Shown piece by piece: positions 1-7,340 of a DNA stretch of 15,897 bases; position 1 is the stretch's first letter, and the number at the start of each line of letters is the position of its first letter. The position numbers were made by a program, and so were the translations under genes. The stretch covers positions 1-15,897 of the forward strand of contig JBHAEC010000119.1 of assembly GCA_041855385.1 (NCBI GenBank), written 5' to 3'. The notes beneath the pieces are model-generated. The model was not told the DNA's origin. It did not search any database and saw only the letters and a program-made list of their open reading frames with translations. Source of the DNA: JBHAEC01 sp041855385 (GTDB taxonomy: Bacteria; Bacillota; Negativicutes; Veillonellales; Veillonellaceae).

Positions 1-11
1 ATAGTAGGCAT
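1..11 (-). CDS. 5' end of an unidentified gene (partial, runs off left edge)
   Basis: Only the first three codons (Met-Pro-Thr) and two further bases are inside the window, so no product can be named. The start is supported by a strong Shine-Dalgarno sequence, AAGGAGG on the minus strand at 21-27, nine bases upstream of the ATG, and by a well-formed promoter at 51-79. The gene follows livF in the same direction but has its own promoter, so it may be a separate transcription unit. Confidence 0.5.
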
Positions 12-50
12 ATCCAATTACCTCCTTCGGTGGTACTGTTTCTTACTATT

Positions 51-79
51 ATTATACGATATTTCTCGTCAAAAATCAA
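51..79 (-). promoter_or_regulatory. sigma-A-type promoter for the gene starting at 11
   Basis: On the minus strand a TTGATT -35 (74-79) and a perfect TATAAT -10 (51-56) are separated by exactly 17 bases. Transcription would start near 44, giving a short leader of about 33 bases before the ATG at 11. No terminator for the liv operon is visible between this promoter and the livF stop, so read-through is possible. Confidence 0.6.
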
Positions 80-122
80 CCATTTGTTGTGACAGAGCCT
101 TTCGTAAATACAACTCTTTCTC

Positions 123-830
123 TTATTGGCTGCCTCCCAAATAGGCCTCCATAACGCGAGGATCATTGGCAATCTCGGACGCCTTACCGTGAAGAACGAT
201 TTTTCCCGTCTCCAAAACATACGCATAATCGGCAATTTTTAGAGCCTGACGCACATTTTGCTCTACCAATACCACCGTAGTTCCCTCTTCGTTAATTTCC
301 TTAACGGTTTTAAAAATGTCCTGTACCACCAAGGGTGCCAGTCCCATGGACGGCTCGTCCAACAGCAATAGCTTAGGTCGTGCCATCAAGGCACGGCCAA
401 TGGCCAGCATCTGCTGTTGACCACCGGAAAGCGTACCCCCCAATTGGTAACTGCGCTCATCCAAAATAGGAAAACGGGCAAATACCTTTTTAATATCGCT
501 GATTACTTCATTATCACTGCGAATATAGGCCCCCATTTGTAAATTTTCATACACGGACATATCCTGTAGAATTTGCCTACCCTCCGGAACAAGAGAAATC
601 CCCATTTGCACAATTTGATGCACTGATTTCCCGCGTATGGATTTACCTTCAAATAAGATATCTCCTTCTGTCGGCTTCAACAAGCCCATAATGGTTTTCA
701 TTGTGGTAGATTTACCTGCGCCGTTAGCCCCGATAAGTGTCACAATAGACCCCTTCGGCACCTCCATATCAATGGATTTTACCGCTGTAATACTTCCATA
801 ACCGGATACAAGACCGCTCAGTTTCAGCAT
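123..830 (-). CDS. livF: Branched-chain amino acid ABC transporter ATPase LivF
   Basis: One of the two cytoplasmic ATPases that drive the Liv uptake complex for leucine, isoleucine and valine. The 235-residue length is normal for LivF. Walker A (GANGAGKST) is at residues 34-42, the ABC signature LSGGQ at 134-138, Walker B (LLLLDEP) at 154-160, and the family-typical VEQN, where most ABC proteins have an H-loop histidine context, at about 189-192. The LSGGQQQMLAIGRAL stretch and the VEQN box separate LivF from LivG. The ATG overlaps the livG stop by one base (TGATG), the arrangement expected for translational coupling. It is the last gene of livKHMGF and should be governed by the T-box leader upstream of livK. 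Substrate range cannot be read from the ATPase; the branched-chain assignment rests on the full gene set. Confidence 0.95.
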   Translation of the reverse strand: MLKLSGLVSGYGSITAVKSIDMEVPKGSIVTLIGANGAGKSTTMKTIMGLLKPTEGDILFEGKSIRGKSVHQIVQMGISLVPEGRQILQDMSVYENLQMGAYIRSDNEVISDIKKVFARFPILDERSYQLGGTLSGGQQQMLAIGRALMARPKLLLLDEPSMGLAPLVVQDIFKTVKEINEEGTTVVLVEQNVRQALKIADYAYVLETGKIVLHGKASEIANDPRVMEAYLGGSQ

Positions 831-1591
831 CAGTCTTCCTCCTTCCCAAGATAGGCTTCAATAACATCCGGATTATTCTGAATTTCTGCCGGGGTGCCTT
901 CGGCGATCTTCTTACCGAAATTCAGCACCGCCATGCGCTCGCATATATTCATCATGAGAGACATGTCGTGTTCAATAACGACAACCGTTATCCCTCTATC
1001 TCGAATTCGTCCGATCAACTTACGCAATTCTTCCGTTTCACTATCATTCATACCTGCTGCCGGCTCATCCAAAAGAATAAGTTGCGGATGTGTAGCCAAA
1101 GCTCGTCCAATTTCAAGTCTCCTCTGCTTTCCATAGGGCAAAGATGTTGCAATACTATACGCATCTTCTTCCAAGCCAATAAATTGCAAAATATCATGAG
1201 CAATTCCCGTACATCTTTCTTCTTCAATGCGTTGGCGCTTTGTTCGCAGAAAGCTGGGAATCACGCCTGCACCTGTACGGCAATGCATGCCGGTCAAAAC
1301 CGTATTAACCACATTCATTGCTCCAAAGAGGCGAATGTTTTGAAATGTTCGGGCTATTCCCATTTGTACAATTTTGTGAGGTTTTTCACCTAAGACAGGC
1401 TGCCGATCATATACGATGGTTCCGTCAGAAACGGGAAACACGCCTGTAATCAAGTTAAACAATGTGGTTTTTCCCGCTCCGTTAGGTCCGATAATCCCAA
1501 ATACTTCGCCCTGTTTAACTTCAAAGGAAATACCGGTTAAAGCGGAAACGCCGCCAAAGTTTTTACTTACATTCTCTAGTTGTAATAACAT
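830..1591 (-). CDS. livG: Branched-chain amino acid ABC transporter ATPase LivG
   Basis: The second ATPase of the Liv complex, 253 residues. Walker A (GPNGAGKT) lies at residues 35-42. The signature motif is the divergent LPYGKQRRLEIGRAL form, in place of LSGGQ, that is characteristic of LivG/BraF rather than a defect. Walker B (LILLDEPAAGMN) and the switch histidine in VIEHDM follow. It also carries the LivG-type ARTFQNIRLF segment after Walker A. It is nine bases downstream of livM and overlaps livF by one base, so livM-livG-livF are probably translated together. LivG and LivF are expected to form the nucleotide-binding heterodimer under LivH and LivM. Confidence 0.95.
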   Translation of the reverse strand: MLLQLENVSKNFGGVSALTGISFEVKQGEVFGIIGPNGAGKTTLFNLITGVFPVSDGTIVYDRQPVLGEKPHKIVQMGIARTFQNIRLFGAMNVVNTVLTGMHCRTGAGVIPSFLRTKRQRIEEERCTGIAHDILQFIGLEEDAYSIATSLPYGKQRRLEIGRALATHPQLILLDEPAAGMNDSETEELRKLIGRIRDRGITVVVIEHDMSLMMNICERMAVLNFGKKIAEGTPAEIQNNPDVIEAYLGKEED

Positions 1592-1600
1592 GGCTTCCTC

Positions 1601-2563
1601 CTATTCCGCTTCATCTAAATTTGTTGTCGTCTTTTTAGGCTTACTGAATTTTTCACCGATTTTAGCACAAAATTCTTCCGTCAAAATACCGTCCGGACGA
1701 ACTACCATAAGAGTTACCAACAATGCACCGTATAGCATATCCCGGTAGTCCGCCATAAAGCGTAATACTTCCGGCAATAAAGTAAGAATAAATGAACCTA
1801 AAATCGGTCCCCACACTACATTTGACCCACCAAAAACGGTAAAGAGTAACATATCTACCACTTTATGATAGTTAAAGTCTGTAGGGTTAATAAAGAAGGT
1901 TACATGGGCATATAATGCGCCTCCAATACCTGCCACGAATGCACCTATGACAAAAGCCAACATTTTATAATATACCGTATTTATTCCCATGAGTTCGGCT
2001 GCGTGCTGATCTGCCTTTATGGCGGCAAAAGCACGCCCTACACGGCTATTGTTAATGCGTACACAAAACAGTGTAACAATAATAAGAACGAATAATAAAA
2101 TTCCGATTACCGCCAGGTTCCCCAACGTTTCCGCACCTAAACCGCCAATCTCATCAAGACCGGTCTGATAAAGAAACGCGCTGATCCCCTGTTCCATAGA
2201 GGGGATCCCGGATAAGCCTAAGGCTCCGTTTGTAATCTCCAAATTTAAAAATATTACGCGAACCACTTCGCCAAAGCCAAGTGTTGAGATCGCCAAATAT
2301 AATCCTTGCAATCTTGTTGTAGGAAGTCCAATTAGGACTGCCACCAATGCGGCACATATGCCACCCGTTAAAATACCAACTATAATAGGTAGCCCCATCT
2401 TCAAGGTAAGCAATGCCGAAACATATGCCCCCACGCTCATAAAGCCGGCGTTCCCCAATGTCATCTGTCCACTGGAAAGAGTAATGTAAATTGAAATCCC
2501 TAAAATAGCATTAATAAGGAAGAACATAACGATTTGCAAATAGTAAGGATTGAAAATATCCAT
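1601..2563 (-). CDS. livM: Branched-chain amino acid ABC transporter permease LivM
   Basis: An integral membrane permease of 320 residues and the LivM member of the LivH/LivM pair. The sequence is strongly hydrophobic with multiple membrane segments. It carries the family-typical FMSVGAYVSALLT stretch near the N-terminus and the cytoplasmic loop RVGRAFAAIKADQHAAELMGIN, which docks on the ATPase (the EAA-like loop of this family). The C-terminal VFGGSNVVWGPILGSF and the terminal VRPDGIL motif are also typical of LivM. The start ATG overlaps the livH stop codon by one base (TAATG). The last twenty or so residues form a charged cytoplasmic tail. An 8-bp palindrome within the gene (2183-2207) is judged to be coding coincidence. 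Confidence 0.95.
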   Translation of the reverse strand: MDIFNPYYLQIVMFFLINAILGISIYITLSSGQMTLGNAGFMSVGAYVSALLTLKMGLPIIVGILTGGICAALVAVLIGLPTTRLQGLYLAISTLGFGEVVRVIFLNLEITNGALGLSGIPSMEQGISAFLYQTGLDEIGGLGAETLGNLAVIGILLFVLIIVTLFCVRINNSRVGRAFAAIKADQHAAELMGINTVYYKMLAFVIGAFVAGIGGALYAHVTFFINPTDFNYHKVVDMLLFTVFGGSNVVWGPILGSFILTLLPEVLRFMADYRDMLYGALLVTLMVVRPDGILTEEFCAKIGEKFSKPKKTTTNLDEAE

Positions 2564-3444
2564 TATGGTCTCCCCCCCTTGTCTTTAGAACCGAATAATC
2601 CTTGTGGTCTCCAAAAGAGAAGTATAATAATCATCCCAAAGGCAACGGCATCTCGATAAGAGGATGCTCCATAAGCCACAGATAACACCTCTGCTACTCC
2701 CAAAATAAATCCGCCCGCCATGGCACCGGTAATATTGCCCAATCCGCCAAGGATAAGCACCGCCAGTCCCTTAAAACTCATGGTAATTCCCATCATCGGC
2801 TCGATGGCATCAAAGCTGAGGCCTACGAGAACTCCGGCCGCCGCCCCCAATGCAGATGCAAGCATAACCGTATAAGAAATAATTCTTGTAGTATTAATCC
2901 CAAGCAATCCGGCCGTTTCGATACTCTCTGCCGTAGCGCGAATTGCTTTTCCAACCTTTGTACGACGAATGAGAATATTAAGGAGCAACATGAGAACAAT
3001 CGCCGTTCCCAAGCTTATGATTTGAATGACGGAGATTTTAAATAATTGTAAATCGATCAAACTTCCCGTAAACTCATTGGGAAACGACCTTGTTTGGGGA
3101 CCCCAAATAAGTAAAGCCACACTCTCTAAAAAAATAGAAACCCCAATAGTACTGATGAGTGGGGCTAAGTGAGTTACTTTTTTCTTTCGAAGAGGGCGGA
3201 GAGCTAAAAACTCCAAAACATACCCCAATACCGCTCCGGCCAACATAGCACCGACAATAGCCACAAAAATATTCACCTTAAATACGGTTACCAACATAAG
3301 TCCGACAAATGCACCAAACATGAAAATCTCACCGTGAGCCATGTTAATGATATTCAGCACGCCGAAAATCAAGGTATACCCGATAGCTATAACCGCATAA
3401 GCACTACCTAGGGTTAAACCATTGATAAGCTGTTGTAAAAGCAT
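2563..3444 (-). CDS. livH: Branched-chain amino acid ABC transporter permease LivH
   Basis: The partner permease of LivM, 293 residues. Recognisable LivH features are the N-terminal QQLINGLTLGSAYAVIAIGYTLIFGVLNIINMAHGE region, the conserved loop RRTKVGKAIRATAESIETAGLLGIN that contacts the ATPase, and the C-terminal VLILGGLGNITGAMAGG and RPQGLFG motifs. It starts 176 bases downstream of livK, the one large gap in the operon; that gap holds an 11-bp stem-loop (3570-3597). The ribosome binding site is a purine-rich GGGAGAAG just before the ATG. The 1-base overlap with livM points to coupled synthesis in the 1:1 ratio expected for the two permeases. Confidence 0.95.
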   Translation of the reverse strand: MLLQQLINGLTLGSAYAVIAIGYTLIFGVLNIINMAHGEIFMFGAFVGLMLVTVFKVNIFVAIVGAMLAGAVLGYVLEFLALRPLRKKKVTHLAPLISTIGVSIFLESVALLIWGPQTRSFPNEFTGSLIDLQLFKISVIQIISLGTAIVLMLLLNILIRRTKVGKAIRATAESIETAGLLGINTTRIISYTVMLASALGAAAGVLVGLSFDAIEPMMGITMSFKGLAVLILGGLGNITGAMAGGFILGVAEVLSVAYGASSYRDAVAFGMIIILLFWRPQGLFGSKDKGGRP

Positions 3445-3569
3445 TATACTTCTCCCTTCTCTTTTTACCTTTGTCTGCCTTTCGTAGTCACTGCCACCTA
3501 TAGCTAATATATCTTTTTACATTCGCCATACATTTTGTCTACAAAAGGACTTTAGTACTTCGGCAAGAT

Positions 3570-3597
3570 GACAGGGATAGTTTTATCTACCCCTGTC
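3570..3597 (-). other. Intercistronic stem-loop between livK and livH
   Basis: Arms GACAGGGGTAG and CTATCCCTGTC (minus strand) form an 11-bp stem with one G-U pair around a six-base loop. No U-run follows on either strand, so it is not a good intrinsic terminator. Its place, 23 bases after the livK stop in a 176-base gap, is where operons for binding-protein-dependent transporters often carry a hairpin that protects the upstream mRNA and lets the binding protein be made in excess. That role is inferred. Confidence 0.5.
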
Positions 3598-3620
3598 TGA
3601 TATAGATGCTATACGCCAAC

Positions 3621-4793
3621 TTATTTTCGAAGCGCTTCGTATTGACCGCCTTGCACTTCCAATACCTGCACATCCATTTTTGGATTGCGTTTTTCATCAA
3701 AAGCAAATTTACCCGTTACACCTACAAAATCTTTAATATTCTTAAGAGCATTACGGAATTTTTCACGATCCGTTGTAGAACCGGAAGCTTTTAGTGCTTC
3801 ATACAGCAAGTACATGCCGTCATAGGCCTGTGCGGCAAATTGATCCGGCTCTTTTCCATACTTGGCTACATAAGCTTTACGGAAGTCTTTAACCTTTTGA
3901 TCATCTTTGTTAGGGAACCAAGGAGTACCAACGATAACGCCATCACCCGCCGCTCCTGCTGATTTAATAAACGCGGGACTGTTAAACCCGTTAGACCCTA
4001 CCACCTTTTGCGTCATGCCCATTTCACGCATTTTTTTCATGATAAGCGCACCTTCCTGGTATAGGGAAGCCATAACGATAATATCCGGTTTTGCTGCTTG
4101 AATCTTTGTAAGTTGTGCAGAGAAATCCGTATCCTTATCTGCGTAGGTTTCCACATCAACAATTTCTACGCCCAATTCTTTTAAGACCTTTTCTGCCGTT
4201 TTGTTTACGGATACCATTTGGTCGTTATTGTTGGAGTACATAATAGCTGCTATTTTAAAGCCCAGCGTTTCATGAGCTTTACGGATTGCCGCATCTACCG
4301 CCAATGATTCCGGAACAGCATTTCGGAAAATGTAATCACCAATTTCAGTAATTCCCTCTGCTGTTGTGGATGTTCCAAGGGCTACCGTTTTCGACTGATT
4401 GGCAATCGGTCCCGCCGCAAACATTTCTCCTGACAACATTGGTCCCGCTACGGCAAGCACATTGTCTTTGTGGATGACTTTCTTCATGGCATTAATGGCT
4501 TCATTTTTTTCGCCCTTTGTATCTTCAAAAACAAGATTAACTTTAAACCCTTGGTTTTCATTTGCCTTTTTATTGATTTCTTCTACTGCCAAGTCTACAC
4601 CGTTTTTGATCGCTTCCCCATACGCAGCAGCTCCGCCCGTCGTAGCCGAAATCAAGGCAAATTTAGCGGTTTTGTCTCCACTCGTTGCACCGGCATCGCT
4701 TTTCTTTTCCCCACCACAGCCGGCAATACCTACGGCCATCACCGTAGCCAAGGACATTACTACCAATTTCTTCATCATTGATTTTTTTGTCAT
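3621..4793 (-). CDS. livK: Branched-chain amino acid-binding lipoprotein LivK
   Basis: The extracytoplasmic substrate-binding protein of the Liv transporter, 390 residues, type I periplasmic-binding fold (leucine-binding family). The N-terminus has a lysine-rich start, a hydrophobic core and the lipobox IAGC, so Cys26 is the likely lipidated residue; a GGEKKSDAGATSGDK linker follows. The fold begins at KFALISATTGGAAAYG, the usual family opening, and continues through VLAVAGPMLSGE, VALGTSTTAEGI and FAAQAYDGMYLLYEAL, all typical of the family. The ATG at 4793 is chosen because AGGAGG lies seven bases upstream; internal ATGs at codons 6 and 7 have no such site. It is the first gene of livKHMGF, directly under the T-box leader. 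Leucine preference is suggested only by the leader specifier. Confidence 0.95.
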   Translation of the reverse strand: MTKKSMMKKLVVMSLATVMAVGIAGCGGEKKSDAGATSGDKTAKFALISATTGGAAAYGEAIKNGVDLAVEEINKKANENQGFKVNLVFEDTKGEKNEAINAMKKVIHKDNVLAVAGPMLSGEMFAAGPIANQSKTVALGTSTTAEGITEIGDYIFRNAVPESLAVDAAIRKAHETLGFKIAAIMYSNNNDQMVSVNKTAEKVLKELGVEIVDVETYADKDTDFSAQLTKIQAAKPDIIVMASLYQEGALIMKKMREMGMTQKVVGSNGFNSPAFIKSAGAAGDGVIVGTPWFPNKDDQKVKDFRKAYVAKYGKEPDQFAAQAYDGMYLLYEALKASGSTTDREKFRNALKNIKDFVGVTGKFAFDEKRNPKMDVQVLEVQGGQYEALRK

Positions 4794-4873
4794 TTTTAAA
4801 CCTCCTCTTTACTCTCCTCATGTAATCATATCATTTAACCTTTCAACACGATGCGTCCCCTACCAATTGACAC

Positions 4874-4934
4874 AAAACGCCCCTATGACAAGCTTGATGC
4901 TCATCATAGGGGCGTCGATACGCGGTACCACCCT
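4874..4934 (-). promoter_or_regulatory. Second T-box antiterminator/terminator module (livK-proximal)
   Basis: The T-box core AGGGTGGTACCGCG is at 4921-4934. Its TAGGG and CGT segments can pair with ACGCCCCTA around the TGGTACC bulge to form an antiterminator. The competing terminator hairpin (4877-4915) has arms ACGCCCCTATGATGAG and CTTGTCATAGGGGCGT followed by TTTT. The tRNA acceptor-binding sequence is UGGU. There is no Stem I of its own: only about 40 bases separate it from the first terminator. The sequence is nearly identical to module 1. Confidence 0.85.
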
Positions 4935-4975
4935 ACTTTTATACTCCACAGTTATGTCGGCACATTCGTGGTACT

Positions 4976-5037
4976 AAAAACGCCCCTATGGCAAGTTAAA
5001 TCTCGCCATAGGGGCGTATTATACGCGGTACCACCCT
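4976..5037 (-). promoter_or_regulatory. First T-box antiterminator/terminator module
   Basis: The T-box core AGGGTGGTACCGCG is at 5024-5037. The alternative antiterminator pairs TAGGG and GCGT with ACGC and CCCTA across a short ATAAT loop. The terminator hairpin (4980-5017) has arms ACGCCCCTATGGCGAG and CTTGCCATAGGGGCGT, followed by TTTTT. Uncharged cognate tRNA binding UGGU through its 3' end would favour read-through. It is repeated 103 bases downstream. Confidence 0.88.
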
Positions 5038-5099
5038 ACTTTGTGCTCTCATAACTACCTGTTAACGCTGGCAACACGCCTTCAGCTACTTTATTCACT

Positions 5100-5215
5100 G
5101 TCGGAACTCTCGAGTGAGTCTTGCAGTATAGTATTCTCCGGCTCGCACCAACCGCCGTCTCTCTGTAGAAGGAACTTTACTTTTCGTCTCGGTCATCGTT
5201 TCTTTTCGATTTTTA
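5100..5215 (-). promoter_or_regulatory. T-box Stem I (tRNA-sensing domain), probable Leu CUC specifier
   Basis: On the minus strand the region carries the expected Stem I landmarks in order: a GATGACCGAGACG stretch resembling the K-turn/GA motif, AGTA (5178-5181) as the 5' side of the specifier loop, GGTTGGTGCGAGCC as the apical tRNA-elbow-binding loop, then CTC (5116-5118) followed by A. The CTCG at 5111-5114 can pair with CGAG at 5188-5191 to close the specifier loop, which places CTC in the codon position followed by a purine, as in known T-boxes. Leucine fits the downstream livK and the UGGU bulge (discriminator A). The codon call comes from hand folding, so it is tentative; the T-box class itself is secure. 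Confidence 0.75.
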
Positions 5216-5227
5216 AATGATGTTCAT

Positions 5228-5256
5228 ATTATCCAAAATAACAATGCATTTGTCAA
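5228..5256 (-). promoter_or_regulatory. Promoter of the livKHMGF operon
   Basis: On the minus strand a perfect TTGACA -35 (5251-5256) and GATAAT -10 (5228-5233) are separated by 17 bases. Transcription would begin near 5220, just before T-box Stem I, giving a leader of about 430 bases before the livK ATG at 4793. The promoter starts only 25 bases after the stop of the ABC-F gene, with no terminator between them. Confidence 0.8.
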
Positions 5257-5281
5257 TAGGCATTTTTAAAAATTTTAGAAT

Positions 5282-7273
5282 CTATTCTTCCATCAAAGAT
5301 TCCCACACGCTATAGGCGTTCTCCAGCTCTTTTTCCGTCTCTGCCAAAAGTTGTGCTTTCTCTTCATAAGTTCTGTAGTCCGCTTTTTCTTGCGCCATAG
5401 AAAGCTCTATCCCGTACATTTTAACCGTAGCTTCCAACCTGGCAATATCCTGCTCTATCAGTGCCAATTGTTTTTCTTGCATAAAGGCGTTAATCTTTTT
5501 AATCTTTCCCTTTAAAAATTCTTCCTTTCCGCTACCTTCGTCTTTTAAAGGCTCCTTTCTTCCCCTTTTTTCTTCCTTATGAATTGCTTCTGCCATGGGA
5601 AGGACATACTTCTCTTGACTCGGAGTGCGCCTACTTCCCGCAAGAAACAATCCCTCTTTCTGCTTTGCTAATTCCCTTAGATCCGCCTTCTCTTTTTCCT
5701 TCTCCCTATAATACGAATAATTGCCCATATATTCCGTGAGAAGTCCGTCGTCCAACCTAAATGTCCTCTCAGCGATTTTATCCAAAAAGTACCGATCATG
5801 AGAGATGACCAGATATGTCCCCTTAAAGGCAAGAAGGGCCTCTTCTACAATCTCTCGCGTCGGAATATCCAAATGATTCGTCGGCTCATCTAAAATCAGA
5901 AAGTTATTCCCCTCTAAAAAAAGCTTTAGCAGTGCCAGTCTGGCCTTTTCTCCGCCGGACATTTCCCGAACCAATCTAAAAACCGCATCTTCCCTGAACA
6001 AGAACCTTCCCAGCACATTTCTGGCTTCTTCCTCTTTTATATTGTAATTGTTAATAATTTCTTCCAATGCAGACCACTGAGGGTGAAGTTCTTCGTGTTC
6101 CTGGGAAAAATATCCCATCTGAACACGATTTCCAATCCTTATATCACCGTCTAGGGGAGAAATTTCTCCTCTTATTATCTTTACAAGTGTAGACTTCCCT
6201 GCCCCATTTGGACCGATAAGCGCCACTGATTCACCTTTTCTTATCATAAACGAGAGCTGAGAAAACAGGGAGTTTTCGCCATAAGCCATCTCTAAATCCC
6301 GTACCTGAAGGACCTTATCTGCACAGTCTTTTGGGCGCGGAAAGGTAAAATCCCACCTTTCCGGATTCATCGGAGCTTCCAATCGCTCCAGGCGATTTAA
6401 CTGTAATTGGCGCCCCCTCGCCATTTTAGACTTAATACCCGCTCTATACTTATCGATATATGCTTCTGTTGCCTTAATATACTCCTGTTGCTTTTTAAAG
6501 GCCTTTTCATACGCCTTATGCTGTGCTTTTTTTTGCTCCATATAACGAGAATAAGAGCCTCGATATATGTTTACCCGACCTTTTTCAAGCTCTATGATAC
6601 CCGTAGCGATACGATCCAGAAAATAGCGATCATGGCTTACTACAAGGATGCCACCCGGATACGCGGCGAGGTAGTTTTCGAGCCATTCCAACATTTCCAT
6701 ATCCAAGTGATTGGTAGGCTCGTCCAAAAACAGAAAGTCCGGTTGTCTTACCAAGGCTTTGGCCAAGTTTATTCTCGTTTTTTGTCCTCCGGAAAAGTCG
6801 GAAGCTCTTTTATCCATATCATTATCAGTGAATCCCAAACCATATATTATTCGCCGGCTTTGGGATTCATAGTCATAGCCACCCAGCCATTCCATCCGCT
6901 CCTGCAGGGCAGCAAGTTCTTTTAGCTCCCCCTCATCACAGCTGTTTTGTTCCATTCGAAGGGATAAGTCCTCAAGCTTTTCCTCTAAACGCTTTACATC
7001 AGACCATGCCTTATGAATCTCTTCGCGAAGTGTCAAATCTCCTAGATTTGTTTCTTGTCGTAAATACCCGATTGTAGCTCCTTCCGAAAGAATGACACTG
7101 CCCTCATCCGCCTCTTCCATGCCAAGTAAACACTTGAGCAATGTGGATTTCCCTCCGCCGTTAGGGCCTACAAGCCCTATGCGGTCACGTTTTTTTATCT
7201 CAAAGCTTACATCCTTAAAAATCTCTCGAATACCAAAGGATTTGCCCAATTTTACAACTTTAATCCGATCCAT
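5282..7273 (-). CDS. ABC-F family ATPase (ribosome-associated, Uup/YdiF-like)
   Basis: A soluble protein with two ABC domains on one chain and no membrane segments, which defines the ABC-F group acting on ribosomes. Numbered from the chosen start (663 residues): first Walker A GPNGGGKST about 36-44, SGGQ about 161, Walker B DFLFLDEPTNHLD about 179; second Walker A GPNGAGKST about 354-362, SGGE about 439, NFLILDEPTNHLD about 457. Between them lies the charged helical linker (roughly 240-300) containing ARGRQLQLNRLERLEAP. A lysine/glutamate-rich C-terminal tail of about 130 residues looks coiled-coil. The ATG at 7273 is preferred: it begins MDRIKVVKLGKSFG, as in relatives. An upstream GTG at 7363 would add 30 unconserved residues and overlap the secretin gene. 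A TATAAT at 7340-7345 might serve a local promoter, but no good -35 goes with it. Whether the role is housekeeping or antibiotic resistance cannot be told; nothing points to resistance. Confidence 0.88.
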   Translation of the reverse strand: MDRIKVVKLGKSFGIREIFKDVSFEIKKRDRIGLVGPNGGGKSTLLKCLLGMEEADEGSVILSEGATIGYLRQETNLGDLTLREEIHKAWSDVKRLEEKLEDLSLRMEQNSCDEGELKELAALQERMEWLGGYDYESQSRRIIYGLGFTDNDMDKRASDFSGGQKTRINLAKALVRQPDFLFLDEPTNHLDMEMLEWLENYLAAYPGGILVVSHDRYFLDRIATGIIELEKGRVNIYRGSYSRYMEQKKAQHKAYEKAFKKQQEYIKATEAYIDKYRAGIKSKMARGRQLQLNRLERLEAPMNPERWDFTFPRPKDCADKVLQVRDLEMAYGENSLFSQLSFMIRKGESVALIGPNGAGKSTLVKIIRGEISPLDGDIRIGNRVQMGYFSQEHEELHPQWSALEEIINNYNIKEEEARNVLGRFLFREDAVFRLVREMSGGEKARLALLKLFLEGNNFLILDEPTNHLDIPTREIVEEALLAFKGTYLVISHDRYFLDKIAERTFRLDDGLLTEYMGNYSYYREKEKEKADLRELAKQKEGLFLAGSRRTPSQEKYVLPMAEAIHKEEKRGRKEPLKDEGSGKEEFLKGKIKKINAFMQEKQLALIEQDIARLEATVKMYGIELSMAQEKADYRTYEEKAQLLAETEKELENAYSVWESLMEE

Positions 7274-7340
7274 ATAATCACCCGGTATTTTAATTTGCGC
7301 TCTCATGTTGCGAGTATATACCTCGACTCCGCCGTATTCA

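Noticed and set aside
80..122. Weak inverted repeat GTTGT/ACAAC after livF as a terminator
   Set aside because: The stem is only five base pairs with a long loop and no U-run.
2183..2207. Perfect 8-bp hairpin (GATCCCCT / AGGGGATC) inside livM
   Set aside because: It lies in the middle of a conserved permease reading frame, has no U-run or regulatory context, and is most simply a coding coincidence.
4399..4977. Plus-strand open reading frame antisense to livK and across the T-box region
   Set aside because: It overlaps a certain gene and structured leader RNA on the other strand, its translation looks like low-quality hydrophobic shadow sequence, and no ribosome binding site was seen.
5241..5253. 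Imperfect palindrome ACAATGCATTTGT in the spacer of the liv promoter
   Set aside because: It is short, imperfect and AT-rich; without conservation data it is not distinguishable from chance.
5257..5284. AT-rich palindrome ATTTTTAAAAAT after the ABC-F stop as a terminator
   Set aside because: All A/T pairs with no loop and no GC-rich stem; it cannot form a stable terminator hairpin.
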